From positions 1-64,000 of IMG/VR virus record IMGVR_UViG_3300043410_001066: a DNA stretch of 64,000 nucleotides. One strand, given 5' to 3'. Source of the DNA: a virus. Within the stretch, counting starts at the first letter, position 1. Every line of letters starts with the position of its first letter. Under the pieces are notes generated by a model, which saw nothing but the letters and a program-made list of their open reading frames with translations, was not told the origin of the DNA and did not search any database. Of the stretch, positions 56,101-64,000 are shown piece after piece. The position numbers and the translations under genes are program-made.

Positions 56101-58991
56101 AAGTTGCAATTAAATGGGCAGAAGATAATAATGTTGACCCAGCACAACTTATTGACGATTGGGAATACTATGATGCACTCAAGCCCGAAGTAAGAAAAGA
56201 GGCGTTACAGACATACACAACATTATTTACAACTGCAACATCATTTAAAACAGTAGCAGAAAGAGATGCCTGGGCAGTAGCACAAGCAGAAATTGCAGCA
56301 GCACAAAAGGGTGGGATAGGTTCAAATGCATATAAGACAGAGTATTCAACTGTCTTAAAGTTGCTTACAGAAGGTCCAGATGGCAAACCATTACCGCTAA
56401 ATGATTATAATGCTGCAGCAGAGTTTGCACAGCGTGGCGTTGTTGCAATTCATGGAACACCTTCAGTTGCTAATTCAAAAGATGCACCAAACAATTCAGA
56501 TAACAAAGACGGAAACCGTGACACAACATATGACGATTTGTTAAAGCGTCTTCGAAATGTTCGCCTTGCTGCGATTGATGCGTCAAAGGGGTTTAAAGAA
56601 TTACAAAGAGCAATTGCTGCTACAGGCTCAAAGGCTATCAAAAATCAGTTCAACGGTCTTGAGCAGCAACTTATTAAGATGGGGCAAACTCAACAATTCA
56701 CTGATTACCTTGCAGGACTAGATCAGTCTGAATTGAATAAGTTTGGAAAGACAGCAACCAAAAAGGGTACACAAAAGTACACAACTGTAGACCCTGTAAC
56801 TGGCAAGAAGATAACTAAAACACAAAAGTATAAGGCTGGAGACTTTGTTCTTAATCAAAAGGGCAGAGACATGGAGGTTGGATTTAATAAGGCAATTATA
56901 GGTGACTATAATAAGGCACAACTCTTGTCTATTACATATGCAAAGCAGGAGATTGCTGCTAGAACAAAACTTGCAGCACTAGGGTTTGATCAAAGAGACA
57001 TTGCAACAATGCTTGCAGATGAAAACTATAAGACCCTTATTGCTACAGGTAAGGTTACAAAACAAGAACTAGAAACAAATGCTGCTCTTACACAACAGGC
57101 AAGACTTAGAGCATCTATTAGCGGAGCAGTTACAAAATATAAAGACGATCAAGCAATTGCAGATAATCAAAAGCGCATCCCAGAAGTTGTACAGATGATG
57201 CAAATGGCAAACATTAGCGCTGAGGGTATTCGTTCAGCAATATCTGACCCATCTACATTAGAGGCTCTTATTAATGGTATGGATAATTTTGCAACTCTAG
57301 GACAAGATGCACAAAATGAGTTTAGAACCCTTCTTGATCAAATCAATGATATCCCAGATAGAAAATTAGTAGAGATTGTATTTACACAATCAGAGGCTCA
57401 AAAAGAAATTAATGCAGCAAACGCAGCAGCAGAATTGTTTGATGCCTACAAGATGATTGATGAGAATACATTAAAGAATGCAGAAGGCAATACCTATGCT
57501 GGACTTCAAGTACAAATGGATGCCTTAAATAATCAGGCTAAAATTGCACAGGATAGGATTAATTTAACTCAGTCACAGATCGAAACACTTCAGTTAGAAG
57601 TAGACAAAGATCAAAGAGAAATTGATACCAAGTTTACTAGACCAATTGAACAAAAGCAAAGAGCAATTGACAAACTTAATCGTACTGCAGAGATGAACTT
57701 TATTAGGCCAATTCAGGCTCTACAGGATAGATCAAATATTCTTTCACATGACCTTGAGGTTATGAACCATACTGCAGAACAAATCAATGAAAAGTATGAT
57801 AAGCAGCAAGAGGCTCTATCCAAGGTATCTGAGATAAACCAGCAAATTATTCAACAGCAACAACAACAACTTGGTCTTGCTGATGCACTGACACAAGGTG
57901 ATATTGCTGCAGCAGCAAGGGCTGCCCAGGATATGAGAGCAACAAGTGCAAGTAATTATGCACAGAATGCACAAGAGGCTCTGCAGCAAGCAAGACAAAA
58001 CGAAATAGACTCTCTTCGTGGTGGAGTAAGCGGTAAGTCTCAAAAGGATATTCAAGAAGAGCAATATCAAATTGGTCAACAGGTTTACGGACTTGAGCAA
58101 GGTAAGGCTGCAATTGATAAACAAATTCTATCTATACAAGATGAAATCTATAACCTAGAGCAGCAAAGAATTGTTGCACAAGATGCTATTCAGGTTAAGA
58201 TGGATAAAATTGCAGAGATTCAATATGGAACACTGCTTAACCAACAGGCTGACCTTAAGGCAATTAATGATAAGATGCTTCCTCTTCAACTTCAAAGCGA
58301 TCTTTTGTTTAAGCAAATTGCAGATGCAGATGCTGTAAGAGTTATTCAGGGTGCAACTCGTGCAGAGTGGGATGCTATTCTTAAGGCAGCAACTGCAACA
58401 GAAAAACTAGCATCTAATGAGTTAGCGTTAGCACTTGGAGCAGTTGGAGATATGTCTGGTAAGGCAAAGACTGCCTGGGATGGTATCAAGGCAGCATATG
58501 ATGGAATTAAGTCAAAGAGTATTGAAATAACTCAATATATTAAAACAGTTTATGGGCCAGCAACAGATCAAACAGGTAATGGACCAGACGCAAAATATGA
58601 TCAAAAGAATCAAGAACAGAAGAAAGAAGAACAAGCATCAACAAAGTCATCTGCTGATATTATTGCAGAAAGAAAAGCAAAGTATGGCTATATCTCTTCT
58701 GGTGGCATTGTTCCTAAGTATTTTGCTAAGGGTGGTTTTGCAATAGGAACAGATACAGTCCCTGCAATGCTAACTCCTGGAGAGTTTGTAATGAGTAGAT
58801 ATGCTGTTAATAATCACGGTGTGGACAAGATGAAGGCAATAAACTCTGGTGCACCAGTTGGCGAAACAGTGTATAATTATAGTCTTACAGTTAATACTAA
58901 GTCTGATGCAAGTCCTGACGATATTGCAAGAACAGTAATGGCTCAAATTAGACAGATTGACTCACAGAGAATTAGGGGGAATAGATTCTAA
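50133..58991 (+). CDS. Tape measure protein
   Basis: The 2952-residue protein sets tail length. It starts at GTG (MSDVNANIGIHFDTADAL). Residues 150-550 show the phage tape-measure core (QLLNFGKNTQWAGRQLMVGFTVPLTML, MFGKFQFARLSTLF). Hydrophobic segments lie at about 565-600 and 1440-1500. Long helical parts follow. A DTVPxLLTPGEFVxxxxxV box appears near residues 690 and again near 2870. At about 1.5 angstrom per residue the tail would be near 440 nm. Membrane-active segments fit a role in DNA ejection. Confidence 0.9.
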   Translation: MSDVNANIGIHFDTADALAQLRRLQAGLSKFNQSLTQGNIAAENAQKGLNAQLIQSINATGKFVASQKNIVSSTTAFTDALEKNKLSMGQYFKFTAAAATANTKVFKNAFASEREIINRARKDRVKALQTQYIQLTNANGELVKVLQVVPKHLKMVNGEYADYATRTQMAAQRQQLLNQLLKQGSTQLLNFGKNTQWAGRQLMVGFTVPLTMLGSVAAKAFKDMEEAVIKFQRVYGDMATSIEDTDKAVRGIQLLAKEFTKYGIAASETVKMAADAAAMGLTGADLTAQVTAATKLAVLGQVEQQQALETTISLQNAFGISAEELAKKINFLNAVENQTVLSIADLTEAIPKAGPVVKQLGGSVEDLAFFMTAMKEGGINASEGANALKSGLASLINPSKKASEMLAGFGINVKGLVDANAGDLKGTVIGFARALDTLDPLNRARAIETMFGKFQFARLSTLFQNITKDSSQAARALGLAGASVEELAILSERELGKVENAVGVKFQKQMENIKLQLVPIGKAFLEAVTPIAKFAAGVLEKFNNLGEGTKKFVVGMVGFLGLIAPAALMTFGLLANGVANLIKFFAMLRGGMAKLNGQNNVLGGGFDYLTQQEIENLAQSEALHTSHKNLISTFNVEAASVNALATAYQNAASQARALASGSPGLFNTSPGPSGAVSGLPKKFATGGVVPGTGNKDTVPALLTPGEFVVTKENVKNNPELVAALANGNVQKFSEGGVVASQAGAASGKTPGWLQKEYDRISALSDTNLKRYAELTGMGVDKTMDEIRAAVLKNFEELLDEVKAKTGSLTKEGLEKIGKAPGQDGSPSIMGRWFKKFDEGQGGSFAHVGQTEKISADKAMQLNVAPEIAKQMEIVKKYYEAKGQKAPDVRVADAFGFTMKQSVNRGMASEDQTNFKEKYGKSVGDAFQEDFAKTGAEKWRTMTELVGADFDKVKDQAEIYDKALLDKVTSWNAENAKKDIPEPFTDDVFRNLEKQVREDISGLIPDFAKVIETAKKSITALRTSIPQSDLNDINAELKTQNAGSLGPKSSNAKYGNVEARTESELLGTIETLPDTVEKSLSEAEKVAETQSPSKRTRRLGVNIGEGLRIGLEQKTAEVKSQADKMAESSIPKVDTVNQAKYDALKNDPNQRQIQKSIDRHYRDKFGVSRMQTPASSSTTSMTVDVNPKALAKDIADAKKARTKAKQDAAVKNAKASAKEAGKTRNAQEQVTDSTEKLSVEQDKYTNEVKKAKKKAKKTADAAGDVLVAENDIANSANLTSSAAQAQAQNTISAAELTQATENALVASADNNNQINNAEEDRVRSAEETAKLQNDIEELKRKEKERGMAAVAASGQTPIIPEGSQTDNKFVNPATAMSYENAYEEASAYTRDRNGQLLLDPETGRPTTLTKKQIGQKKRGMRREKVGKFSGKVSGGLGTAAMVAGMAGAPPQVTAALGTAATLAQFAPMLAGLSGPQAAVAGLVALGASAYLLNKKLQGTAEAIAKFTRTTTVSSDLLQKIGEQTGKVGANQVMNRRRGEGSLNTYIETGRKGTMEATKFLEGEAGKALQKAYKENASKFGADVAAKDFALQLAAAISDGTIPEYLGAEIAYQMGVNLRDAVTGIRIKANLRSLIGPGGEDLLKDPLVVRTRLATAASQKSADVYSQMTSSDQSIVGNNSGLSRWATLGLIGNASGSDKSAALAVTGSSAIETAQAQADAMQLYYDNQLKTLQNELAATANKEKQLELQTKIKDMIDQQNAGMKQMNNLVASQLTIQVGYANKMIDTVGANQVQGQGFWDLSQHWLNDSARREDAYFDAQKADVKAKYKGTEFESSAQRVLDITSDADEDSSFANKVEGRTFEAKMNLIMQSGQMNPAQVETMLKIFEGNLKDMDLALNIGMRTHGGAKMAELASLLVGVDKKKARSIVVQMSRKNPEEFDRVGKTLAILQRSDGLEVDMTAFIDTVGMPGLEALSKKLDSIEALKDPITKEVAIKWAEDNNVDPAQLIDDWEYYDALKPEVRKEALQTYTTLFTTATSFKTVAERDAWAVAQAEIAAAQKGGIGSNAYKTEYSTVLKLLTEGPDGKPLPLNDYNAAAEFAQRGVVAIHGTPSVANSKDAPNNSDNKDGNRDTTYDDLLKRLRNVRLAAIDASKGFKELQRAIAATGSKAIKNQFNGLEQQLIKMGQTQQFTDYLAGLDQSELNKFGKTATKKGTQKYTTVDPVTGKKITKTQKYKAGDFVLNQKGRDMEVGFNKAIIGDYNKAQLLSITYAKQEIAARTKLAALGFDQRDIATMLADENYKTLIATGKVTKQELETNAALTQQARLRASISGAVTKYKDDQAIADNQKRIPEVVQMMQMANISAEGIRSAISDPSTLEALINGMDNFATLGQDAQNEFRTLLDQINDIPDRKLVEIVFTQSEAQKEINAANAAAELFDAYKMIDENTLKNAEGNTYAGLQVQMDALNNQAKIAQDRINLTQSQIETLQLEVDKDQREIDTKFTRPIEQKQRAIDKLNRTAEMNFIRPIQALQDRSNILSHDLEVMNHTAEQINEKYDKQQEALSKVSEINQQIIQQQQQQLGLADALTQGDIAAAARAAQDMRATSASNYAQNAQEALQQARQNEIDSLRGGVSGKSQKDIQEEQYQIGQQVYGLEQGKAAIDKQILSIQDEIYNLEQQRIVAQDAIQVKMDKIAEIQYGTLLNQQADLKAINDKMLPLQLQSDLLFKQIADADAVRVIQGATRAEWDAILKAATATEKLASNELALALGAVGDMSGKAKTAWDGIKAAYDGIKSKSIEITQYIKTVYGPATDQTGNGPDAKYDQKNQEQKKEEQASTKSSADIIAERKAKYGYISSGGIVPKYFAKGGFAIGTDTVPAMLTPGEFVMSRYAVNNHGVDKMKAINSGAPVGETVYNYSLTVNTKSDASPDDIARTVMAQIRQIDSQRIRGNRF

Positions 58992-59650
58992 TGGCATCAT
59001 CATCATACATGCTTGGAAGAAAGAGATATTCTCGTCCACAGGCTGCAATCTGGTCAAATAATCCTGGTACTCTTGTAAATGGTCTATATGTTCCAACAGG
59101 GCTAGAAGTAGGTCAGGACCCAGGAATAGAAACAAACTCATCCGTATTAGATCAATTTTTAATTTTGTCAGACCACAATCGTGGAGAAATTAAGGTTACG
59201 CCTAATAGAATTGAAAAGCGTGAAAGAATGATTAATGGGCATATGAGATCACACCACATTGCTGATAAGTTAAACTTTGATATTTCTTGGAATAACCTAC
59301 CATCAAGGTCTTTTAAGACTAGGCCAGACTTTAACCCTACAACTGGTAAGAGTTTGTCTACAGGAGTCTCTGGACGCCCTACAGGGGTAGATGAGCAGTA
59401 CACTATAGATGGCGGAGCAGGTGCAGGAGAACTCCTTGAATGGTATGAAAATCATAAGGGTTCATTCTGGATGTTCTTAGCATATGACAAATATAACAAC
59501 TTTGGCTCTGACGATTCAGCCTATGGACATCTAGGGCAATATAATGAAATTGTAGAAGTTTATTTTTCTAAGTTTGACTACTCAGTAGTTTCAAGAGGTG
59601 CAGCAACCCATGATCTATGGAATATCTCAGTGTCTCTGGAAGAAGTATAA
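58991..59650 (+). CDS. Distal tail-type protein
   Basis: The 219-residue product starts MASSSYMLGRKRYSRPQAAIW and contains DKLNFDISWNNLPSR, EWYENHKGSFWMFLAYDKY and FSKFDYSVVSRG. It follows the tape measure as distal tail proteins do. Aromatic-rich beta structure suits a tail-tip ring. Assigned mostly by position. Confidence 0.65.
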   Translation: MASSSYMLGRKRYSRPQAAIWSNNPGTLVNGLYVPTGLEVGQDPGIETNSSVLDQFLILSDHNRGEIKVTPNRIEKRERMINGHMRSHHIADKLNFDISWNNLPSRSFKTRPDFNPTTGKSLSTGVSGRPTGVDEQYTIDGGAGAGELLEWYENHKGSFWMFLAYDKYNNFGSDDSAYGHLGQYNEIVEVYFSKFDYSVVSRGAATHDLWNISVSLEEV

Positions 59651-62600
59651 TGTTTGAGAATAAAGAACTACAGTCACATCTAGAAGAATCTCAAACTGTA
59701 AGAAGCAAGTCTGCCATTATTGCAGAGTGGAATATGAACATTCCGTCTAACATTCAGTTAATTGGAAACTACAGATACCGATCAACAGACACAGATTCAT
59801 CATTTTACCTTTTGCCTAACTCCTTTGACTCTACAGATGCTGGAGGGTATTACACTGGAGCAACAGATGCAGACATTGTAATTGATGGCGGTATTGATGA
59901 CGATGATACTCCAACAACCTTAGTATCAAAGAAAGATAAACTTAAGACTATATATTCTCTAGAAGATTGCTTTAAGCCTTTTAGACCTAGATCTGGAATC
60001 AACAAAGCAAGATATATTTCTGGTCAATACCTGCACCACCCAAATATGTTGATGGCTGATAGACCAAGATACTATATGCCAGACAAGGCAGACCTATTTA
60101 AGTATTGGACATCGTATAGAACAGAGGGTTCTGTTGAATACGGTATTGCTAATAAAACTGTGAATGGTCAAAAGGTTATTGATGATGCAGTTCCCTTTGT
60201 TGTATATAAAAATAATATACCAACCAATAGACTTGTTATTAAGATGCAAACGCATATTGGAACAGTAGATCTCGGAACTATGGCAAGTGCAGGTTCTACC
60301 AAGTCAGATCCATTTTATGGAGAGTCAAACAAGGCCACACCACTTAAGTGGAAGGTTCAACATTTAAAGGGTAGCAACTGGGTAGACACATACGCATTTG
60401 ATATCAACACAAAACGAGAAGATGGCTCTCCAATAATTGGTGCTGATGGATATGTTGAATTGGAATATGGATTAAAGATTCCATCAAGGCATAAAGACAG
60501 TTTTATCTTTGCAGAGGTTCTTGCATCTACAACCGTCCTGCCAGACAGAAATATTGATGGGTATGCGTATCTAGTAAAGCCCAATCCAACAGATTTAGGA
60601 ACATTTTATATTTGGCAGGGTGAGGCGTATGAAACATTTACTCCAGAGTATGGTTGGCAGTTAGCAAGAAATGATACAGATAGACTAACAAACTTTGTAA
60701 CAGATTTAACAGACCCAGACTTCTATAGCCTTAGTGGTGATGGATCTCCAAAGTACCGTGAGTTTGAGTATATTCGTGGTGTCCGAATTGTTGTTGAGTC
60801 CATGACAAAGATTGATAGTACGTTTGACCTTATTGAAATTTCACCTAGACTATCTGTTAATATTACAGACAAAGTTTCAGATTTCTCTATTAATAAAAGT
60901 GCATCAGATCTTGGAATAAGCGGAATGCCAGTTGGACAACTTTTGGCGTCTACAGGCAAGGTTACAATCTTTGACTATGATGACTCTTTTAATGATCAAA
61001 ATAGCAAGAGCATCATTAAAGATTATATTGCAAGAAATATTCAGTTTAAGTTTTATGAAGTAATTGTTGATGTTAATGGGTTTGATTATTTTGTTCCACT
61101 AAAGACTCTATACTCTGATGTATTCCCATCAATTTCTAATGCAGACAAAAAGGTAACTATTAATCTTAGAGATTTATTCTTCTATTTAGAATCAACTACT
61201 GCACCACAAATTTTGTCAACACAGACATCTGTAAGTTCTGCCGTATGTTTACTGCTTGACTATCTTGGTTTTTCTAATTACACATTTAAGCGAATTGCAA
61301 ATGAAAAAGAAGCAATCATTCCATACTTCTTTATTCCTCCAGATACATCAATTGCACAGGTTTTACAGGATATAGCGATATCTACTCAGACAGCGATGTT
61401 CTTTGACGAGTATAACAACTTTGTTATGATGAGTAAAAACTATATGCTTCCTTCTTCTGAAGAAAGAACTACAAGTACAACACTTCTAGGAACAACGGAC
61501 CAGCAAAATTCTGGGGTTGTAAAAAATGCTCACATAGGAACAAAGTTAGCAAACATCATTGAGTATACTGATCAAGACTCAAAGGTTTATAATGATGGAA
61601 ATATAACCTATAACTCAAGACACATACAGAGGTCAATTGGTTCACTAAAGCAAGCAAGCCTGATAGACAACGAAAGAACCTGGATCTATAAGCCAGTTCT
61701 ACTATGGGAGGTTGCTGGAACTCAAAACACAAAATCTGTCAATGGCCAAGTTGGTAATCAGTCTGCATATGTTCTTTCTGCAATCCCACTCAACTCTGAT
61801 TTATCAGATACCCTTCCAATGGTTGTAAATAATAAGTTAGTCAATAATACTATGAACTTTGGTGAGGCCGTATACTGGATAACAAGATACAACGGTTATT
61901 TTTATGCAAATGGCGAAATGATAAAGTATGATGCCGTCGAGTACAATGTTGCTGGTATAGGAAATGTCTGGATTACCGATGTCCAAGAGTATGAGGACTA
62001 CGCATCCAAGGTTCCATTTAATGGAAAGATTTATCCGACAGGAGCAGTCAGAATTTACTCTGAGCCTAACTACCAAGAGATTTCTGGGGTTTTAAAGTTG
62101 AAGAATGGTCCAGTTGCAAAGCATGGCCGTGGACAATTTGGAACACCAGTTGTTTCACATAAGGCAGGCCTAGATCCCTACTGGTCAGATAATAAAAATG
62201 TTCGTGGAGTTACAATGAAAGTTGACTCATTATTTAATTCAGTTGCAACAGAATTACCAACAAGTTCAACTGGACTTTCTGTTGGTGCAGCGGGCAAGTC
62301 CACATTCATTGATCTTGGCACACCTGCAACAGATACACCACAGACAAGCGATCAACTTGCACAAAAGTGTACAAGAAATGGAATTATTAAAAACTTCTTA
62401 TCATCAACTTACCTAGATCAGTCTCTTACAAACTCTTTGTCTAGCACTCAGTCAGGTACTGTTCAATCATCTGCTCTAGTGCTTAATGGGCCAGCGATGA
62501 CAACATACCCAAAGCCAACTGAATTTATTTCATATGTATACAAGCCATTAACAGATAAATTTAAGCACTTTGGAACAAGAATGAGAATCATTGGAAAAAT

Positions 62601-63981
62601 TGAGAACAACTTAGATCGTGGGCAAAGTGCCGTTGGAAGTTCTACATACTATATTGTTCCTGGAACAACTCCAGACAAGAACATTAGCATTTCTGGAGGA
62701 TCTGGTGGTCTTGCAGTTATGCTAAACCCAGAAACAAATAATGGTTATTACTTTGAGATTGTAGCAATAGGGTCAGTCGGAATAACAAATACTGAAACAA
62801 GTAATGTTAACAATGTGTTTTTCTATAAGATTTTAAAAGATGATAAGGGCAATGCCGTTCCTGTAAAACTTTGGGAAGGTCTATCAAAGATCATTGTTGA
62901 TGATGGAAATTTTGTGGGGCAGTATAGAGTGGCAGCAGAAGAAAACCCAACAGTCTACGATCTTTCTGTAGAGTACGAGGATATTGGTTCTTTTAGAAGA
63001 TTCTATCTTTATATTAATAATACCCTAGTTAAGATTGTAGAAGATAATGAGCCACTGCCAGTATACAAAAACATGGCACTATTTACAAGAGGATCTTCAA
63101 GAGTAATGTTTGAGAACATCTTTGCTTTGGCAAATAACTATTCACAGAATACATCATTTGCATTGGATACCCCAGTCCAATCTATCTTTGATAGTGATGA
63201 GTTAAGCGTAAATGAATCTTTTAGAAAGTATGCAATGAGCGGTATTGTTCAGGGAACTTATCTTTCTGGAATTAGTACTAGCGAACCTCCAAAGTATAAT
63301 ATGTACTTTGAGGAGTTTGGTACAATCATGCGTGAGGCATCTACATTTAATGTTAAATATGACAAGGCCTATCCAGCACTGTATGCAAAATTGTCACCTA
63401 CATTTAATAGACTTAAAGGATATACTGTTTCTGGATTTAGAGCGGGATCATATGGAGCAGAATTTTTAATTTTTAATGCTACAGATACAGCGTTAAGTCT
63501 AGATGAGACTACTGGAAATTACCTAAGAATCCAAGGTATAACATTTACTCAGCAGTCACAGCATGTGCTGAGAGTAGATGACTATTTTGCAAAAACATCT
63601 AGCATGTCTGATCCAGTAATTAAAAATGATATAGTTATTGAGTCACCACTAAAGGCTTCTAAGGATTATGAAGACATTAAGGTTAGTAGACTAACCTATG
63701 GTAAAAAAGACTTTAGCCTAAATGTTCCTTATATTCAGACACAAGATGATGCAAATGATTTAATGAAATGGACAATCTCAAAGATCATGAAGCCTAGAAA
63801 GTCAATTGGATTAAAGATTTTTGCTATGCCAACTCTACAACTTGGAGATCTAGTTAAGGTTGACTATACAACCAATGGTGTTAATAAAGCAGGAACAAGC
63901 AATTATGTTATTTATAATATTGAATACTCAAAAGACTCTAATGGACCACAGATGAACGTATTCTTAAGTGAGGTATCATAA
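59650..63981 (+). CDS. Large minor tail protein (tail-tip hub type)
   Basis: The 1443-residue product starts MFENKELQSHLEESQTVRSKS. The N-terminal third is beta-rich, then VSDFSINKSASDLGI and YIARNIQFKFYEV appear. The middle has a tail-hub-like stretch (SVSSAVCLLLDYLGF, IPYFFIPPDTSIAQVLQDI). A lectin-like beta-sandwich lies near residues 950-1120, and the C-terminus (KSIGLKIFAMPTLQLGDLVKVDY) resembles hub ends. It probably forms the tail tip with the distal tail protein. ATG overlaps the previous TAA. Confidence 0.75.
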   Translation: MFENKELQSHLEESQTVRSKSAIIAEWNMNIPSNIQLIGNYRYRSTDTDSSFYLLPNSFDSTDAGGYYTGATDADIVIDGGIDDDDTPTTLVSKKDKLKTIYSLEDCFKPFRPRSGINKARYISGQYLHHPNMLMADRPRYYMPDKADLFKYWTSYRTEGSVEYGIANKTVNGQKVIDDAVPFVVYKNNIPTNRLVIKMQTHIGTVDLGTMASAGSTKSDPFYGESNKATPLKWKVQHLKGSNWVDTYAFDINTKREDGSPIIGADGYVELEYGLKIPSRHKDSFIFAEVLASTTVLPDRNIDGYAYLVKPNPTDLGTFYIWQGEAYETFTPEYGWQLARNDTDRLTNFVTDLTDPDFYSLSGDGSPKYREFEYIRGVRIVVESMTKIDSTFDLIEISPRLSVNITDKVSDFSINKSASDLGISGMPVGQLLASTGKVTIFDYDDSFNDQNSKSIIKDYIARNIQFKFYEVIVDVNGFDYFVPLKTLYSDVFPSISNADKKVTINLRDLFFYLESTTAPQILSTQTSVSSAVCLLLDYLGFSNYTFKRIANEKEAIIPYFFIPPDTSIAQVLQDIAISTQTAMFFDEYNNFVMMSKNYMLPSSEERTTSTTLLGTTDQQNSGVVKNAHIGTKLANIIEYTDQDSKVYNDGNITYNSRHIQRSIGSLKQASLIDNERTWIYKPVLLWEVAGTQNTKSVNGQVGNQSAYVLSAIPLNSDLSDTLPMVVNNKLVNNTMNFGEAVYWITRYNGYFYANGEMIKYDAVEYNVAGIGNVWITDVQEYEDYASKVPFNGKIYPTGAVRIYSEPNYQEISGVLKLKNGPVAKHGRGQFGTPVVSHKAGLDPYWSDNKNVRGVTMKVDSLFNSVATELPTSSTGLSVGAAGKSTFIDLGTPATDTPQTSDQLAQKCTRNGIIKNFLSSTYLDQSLTNSLSSTQSGTVQSSALVLNGPAMTTYPKPTEFISYVYKPLTDKFKHFGTRMRIIGKIENNLDRGQSAVGSSTYYIVPGTTPDKNISISGGSGGLAVMLNPETNNGYYFEIVAIGSVGITNTETSNVNNVFFYKILKDDKGNAVPVKLWEGLSKIIVDDGNFVGQYRVAAEENPTVYDLSVEYEDIGSFRRFYLYINNTLVKIVEDNEPLPVYKNMALFTRGSSRVMFENIFALANNYSQNTSFALDTPVQSIFDSDELSVNESFRKYAMSGIVQGTYLSGISTSEPPKYNMYFEEFGTIMREASTFNVKYDKAYPALYAKLSPTFNRLKGYTVSGFRAGSYGAEFLIFNATDTALSLDETTGNYLRIQGITFTQQSQHVLRVDDYFAKTSSMSDPVIKNDIVIESPLKASKDYEDIKVSRLTYGKKDFSLNVPYIQTQDDANDLMKWTISKIMKPRKSIGLKIFAMPTLQLGDLVKVDYTTNGVNKAGTSNYVIYNIEYSKDSNGPQMNVFLSEVS

Positions 63982-64000
63982 TGGCTATTGACGCAACAGC
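63981..64000 (+). CDS. Partial CDS, 5' end of the next tail gene
   Basis: Only MAIDATA... is visible; the ATG overlaps the previous TAA (TAATG). Likely another minor tail protein by position. Confidence 0.4.

Overview
This window is part of the genome of a tailed double-stranded DNA phage with HK97-type head genes. A 2952-residue tape measure and no visible sheath or baseplate set point to a siphovirus with a very long tail. The DNA is AT-rich (by eye roughly 38-40% GC). Several signs favour an Actinomycetota host with low GC, such as freshwater lineages: an N-terminus typical of actinophage DUF932 proteins, a GP88-domain protein, many leaderless genes behind extended -10 promoters, and 16-bp sites matching the GlxR/Crp consensus TGTGANNTANNTCACA. 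The host is an inference.

Layout. (1) 1-7500: minus-strand early region of about 22 small genes, many of them zinc-binding microproteins, in short operons coupled by TAATG/ATGA overlaps. Nearly every operon starts at a stereotyped promoter (TTTGTC[G/A] exactly 11 nt upstream of a TAnnnT -10 box) and lies next to islands of repeated non-coding motifs. (2) 7474-7920: the divergence point, with two perfect DnaA boxes, a third near-match, flanking inverted motifs and two divergent, homologous promoter arms; it is a candidate origin or switch. (3) 7920-10313: short plus-strand accessory genes, then a minus-strand group (zinc ribbon, DHH-like protein) and a small membrane protein. (4) 10596-25351: fibre and adhesin cluster with collagen-like, PASTA/Val-Thr-Pro, coiled-repeat and fibronectin/Phe-Pro/Hint proteins. 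It is interrupted by a first oxygenase, a cupin/JmjC-like gene and a divergent secreted lysozyme. (5) 25374-34703: ten more 2-oxoglutarate/Fe(II) prolyl-hydroxylase-like oxygenases, two DUF6065-like proteins, one unknown and a short-chain dehydrogenase. (6) 34803-36842: adenosylcobalamin-dependent class II ribonucleotide reductase. (7) 36866-64000: giant lectin-like structural protein, portal, protease-scaffold fusion, major capsid, connectors, major tail protein, two paralogous tail chaperones, tape measure and minor tail proteins, continuing past the window. No terminase or DNA polymerase is seen here.

The most unusual feature is the set of eleven divergent prolyl-4-hydroxylase-like enzymes beside fibre proteins carrying collagen Gly-X-Y, Val-Thr-Pro and Phe-Pro repeats. 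One reading is a virus-encoded system that modifies its own adhesins after translation. The second is the regulatory architecture of the early region: a repeated promoter module with host-CRP-like operators around a DnaA-box origin.
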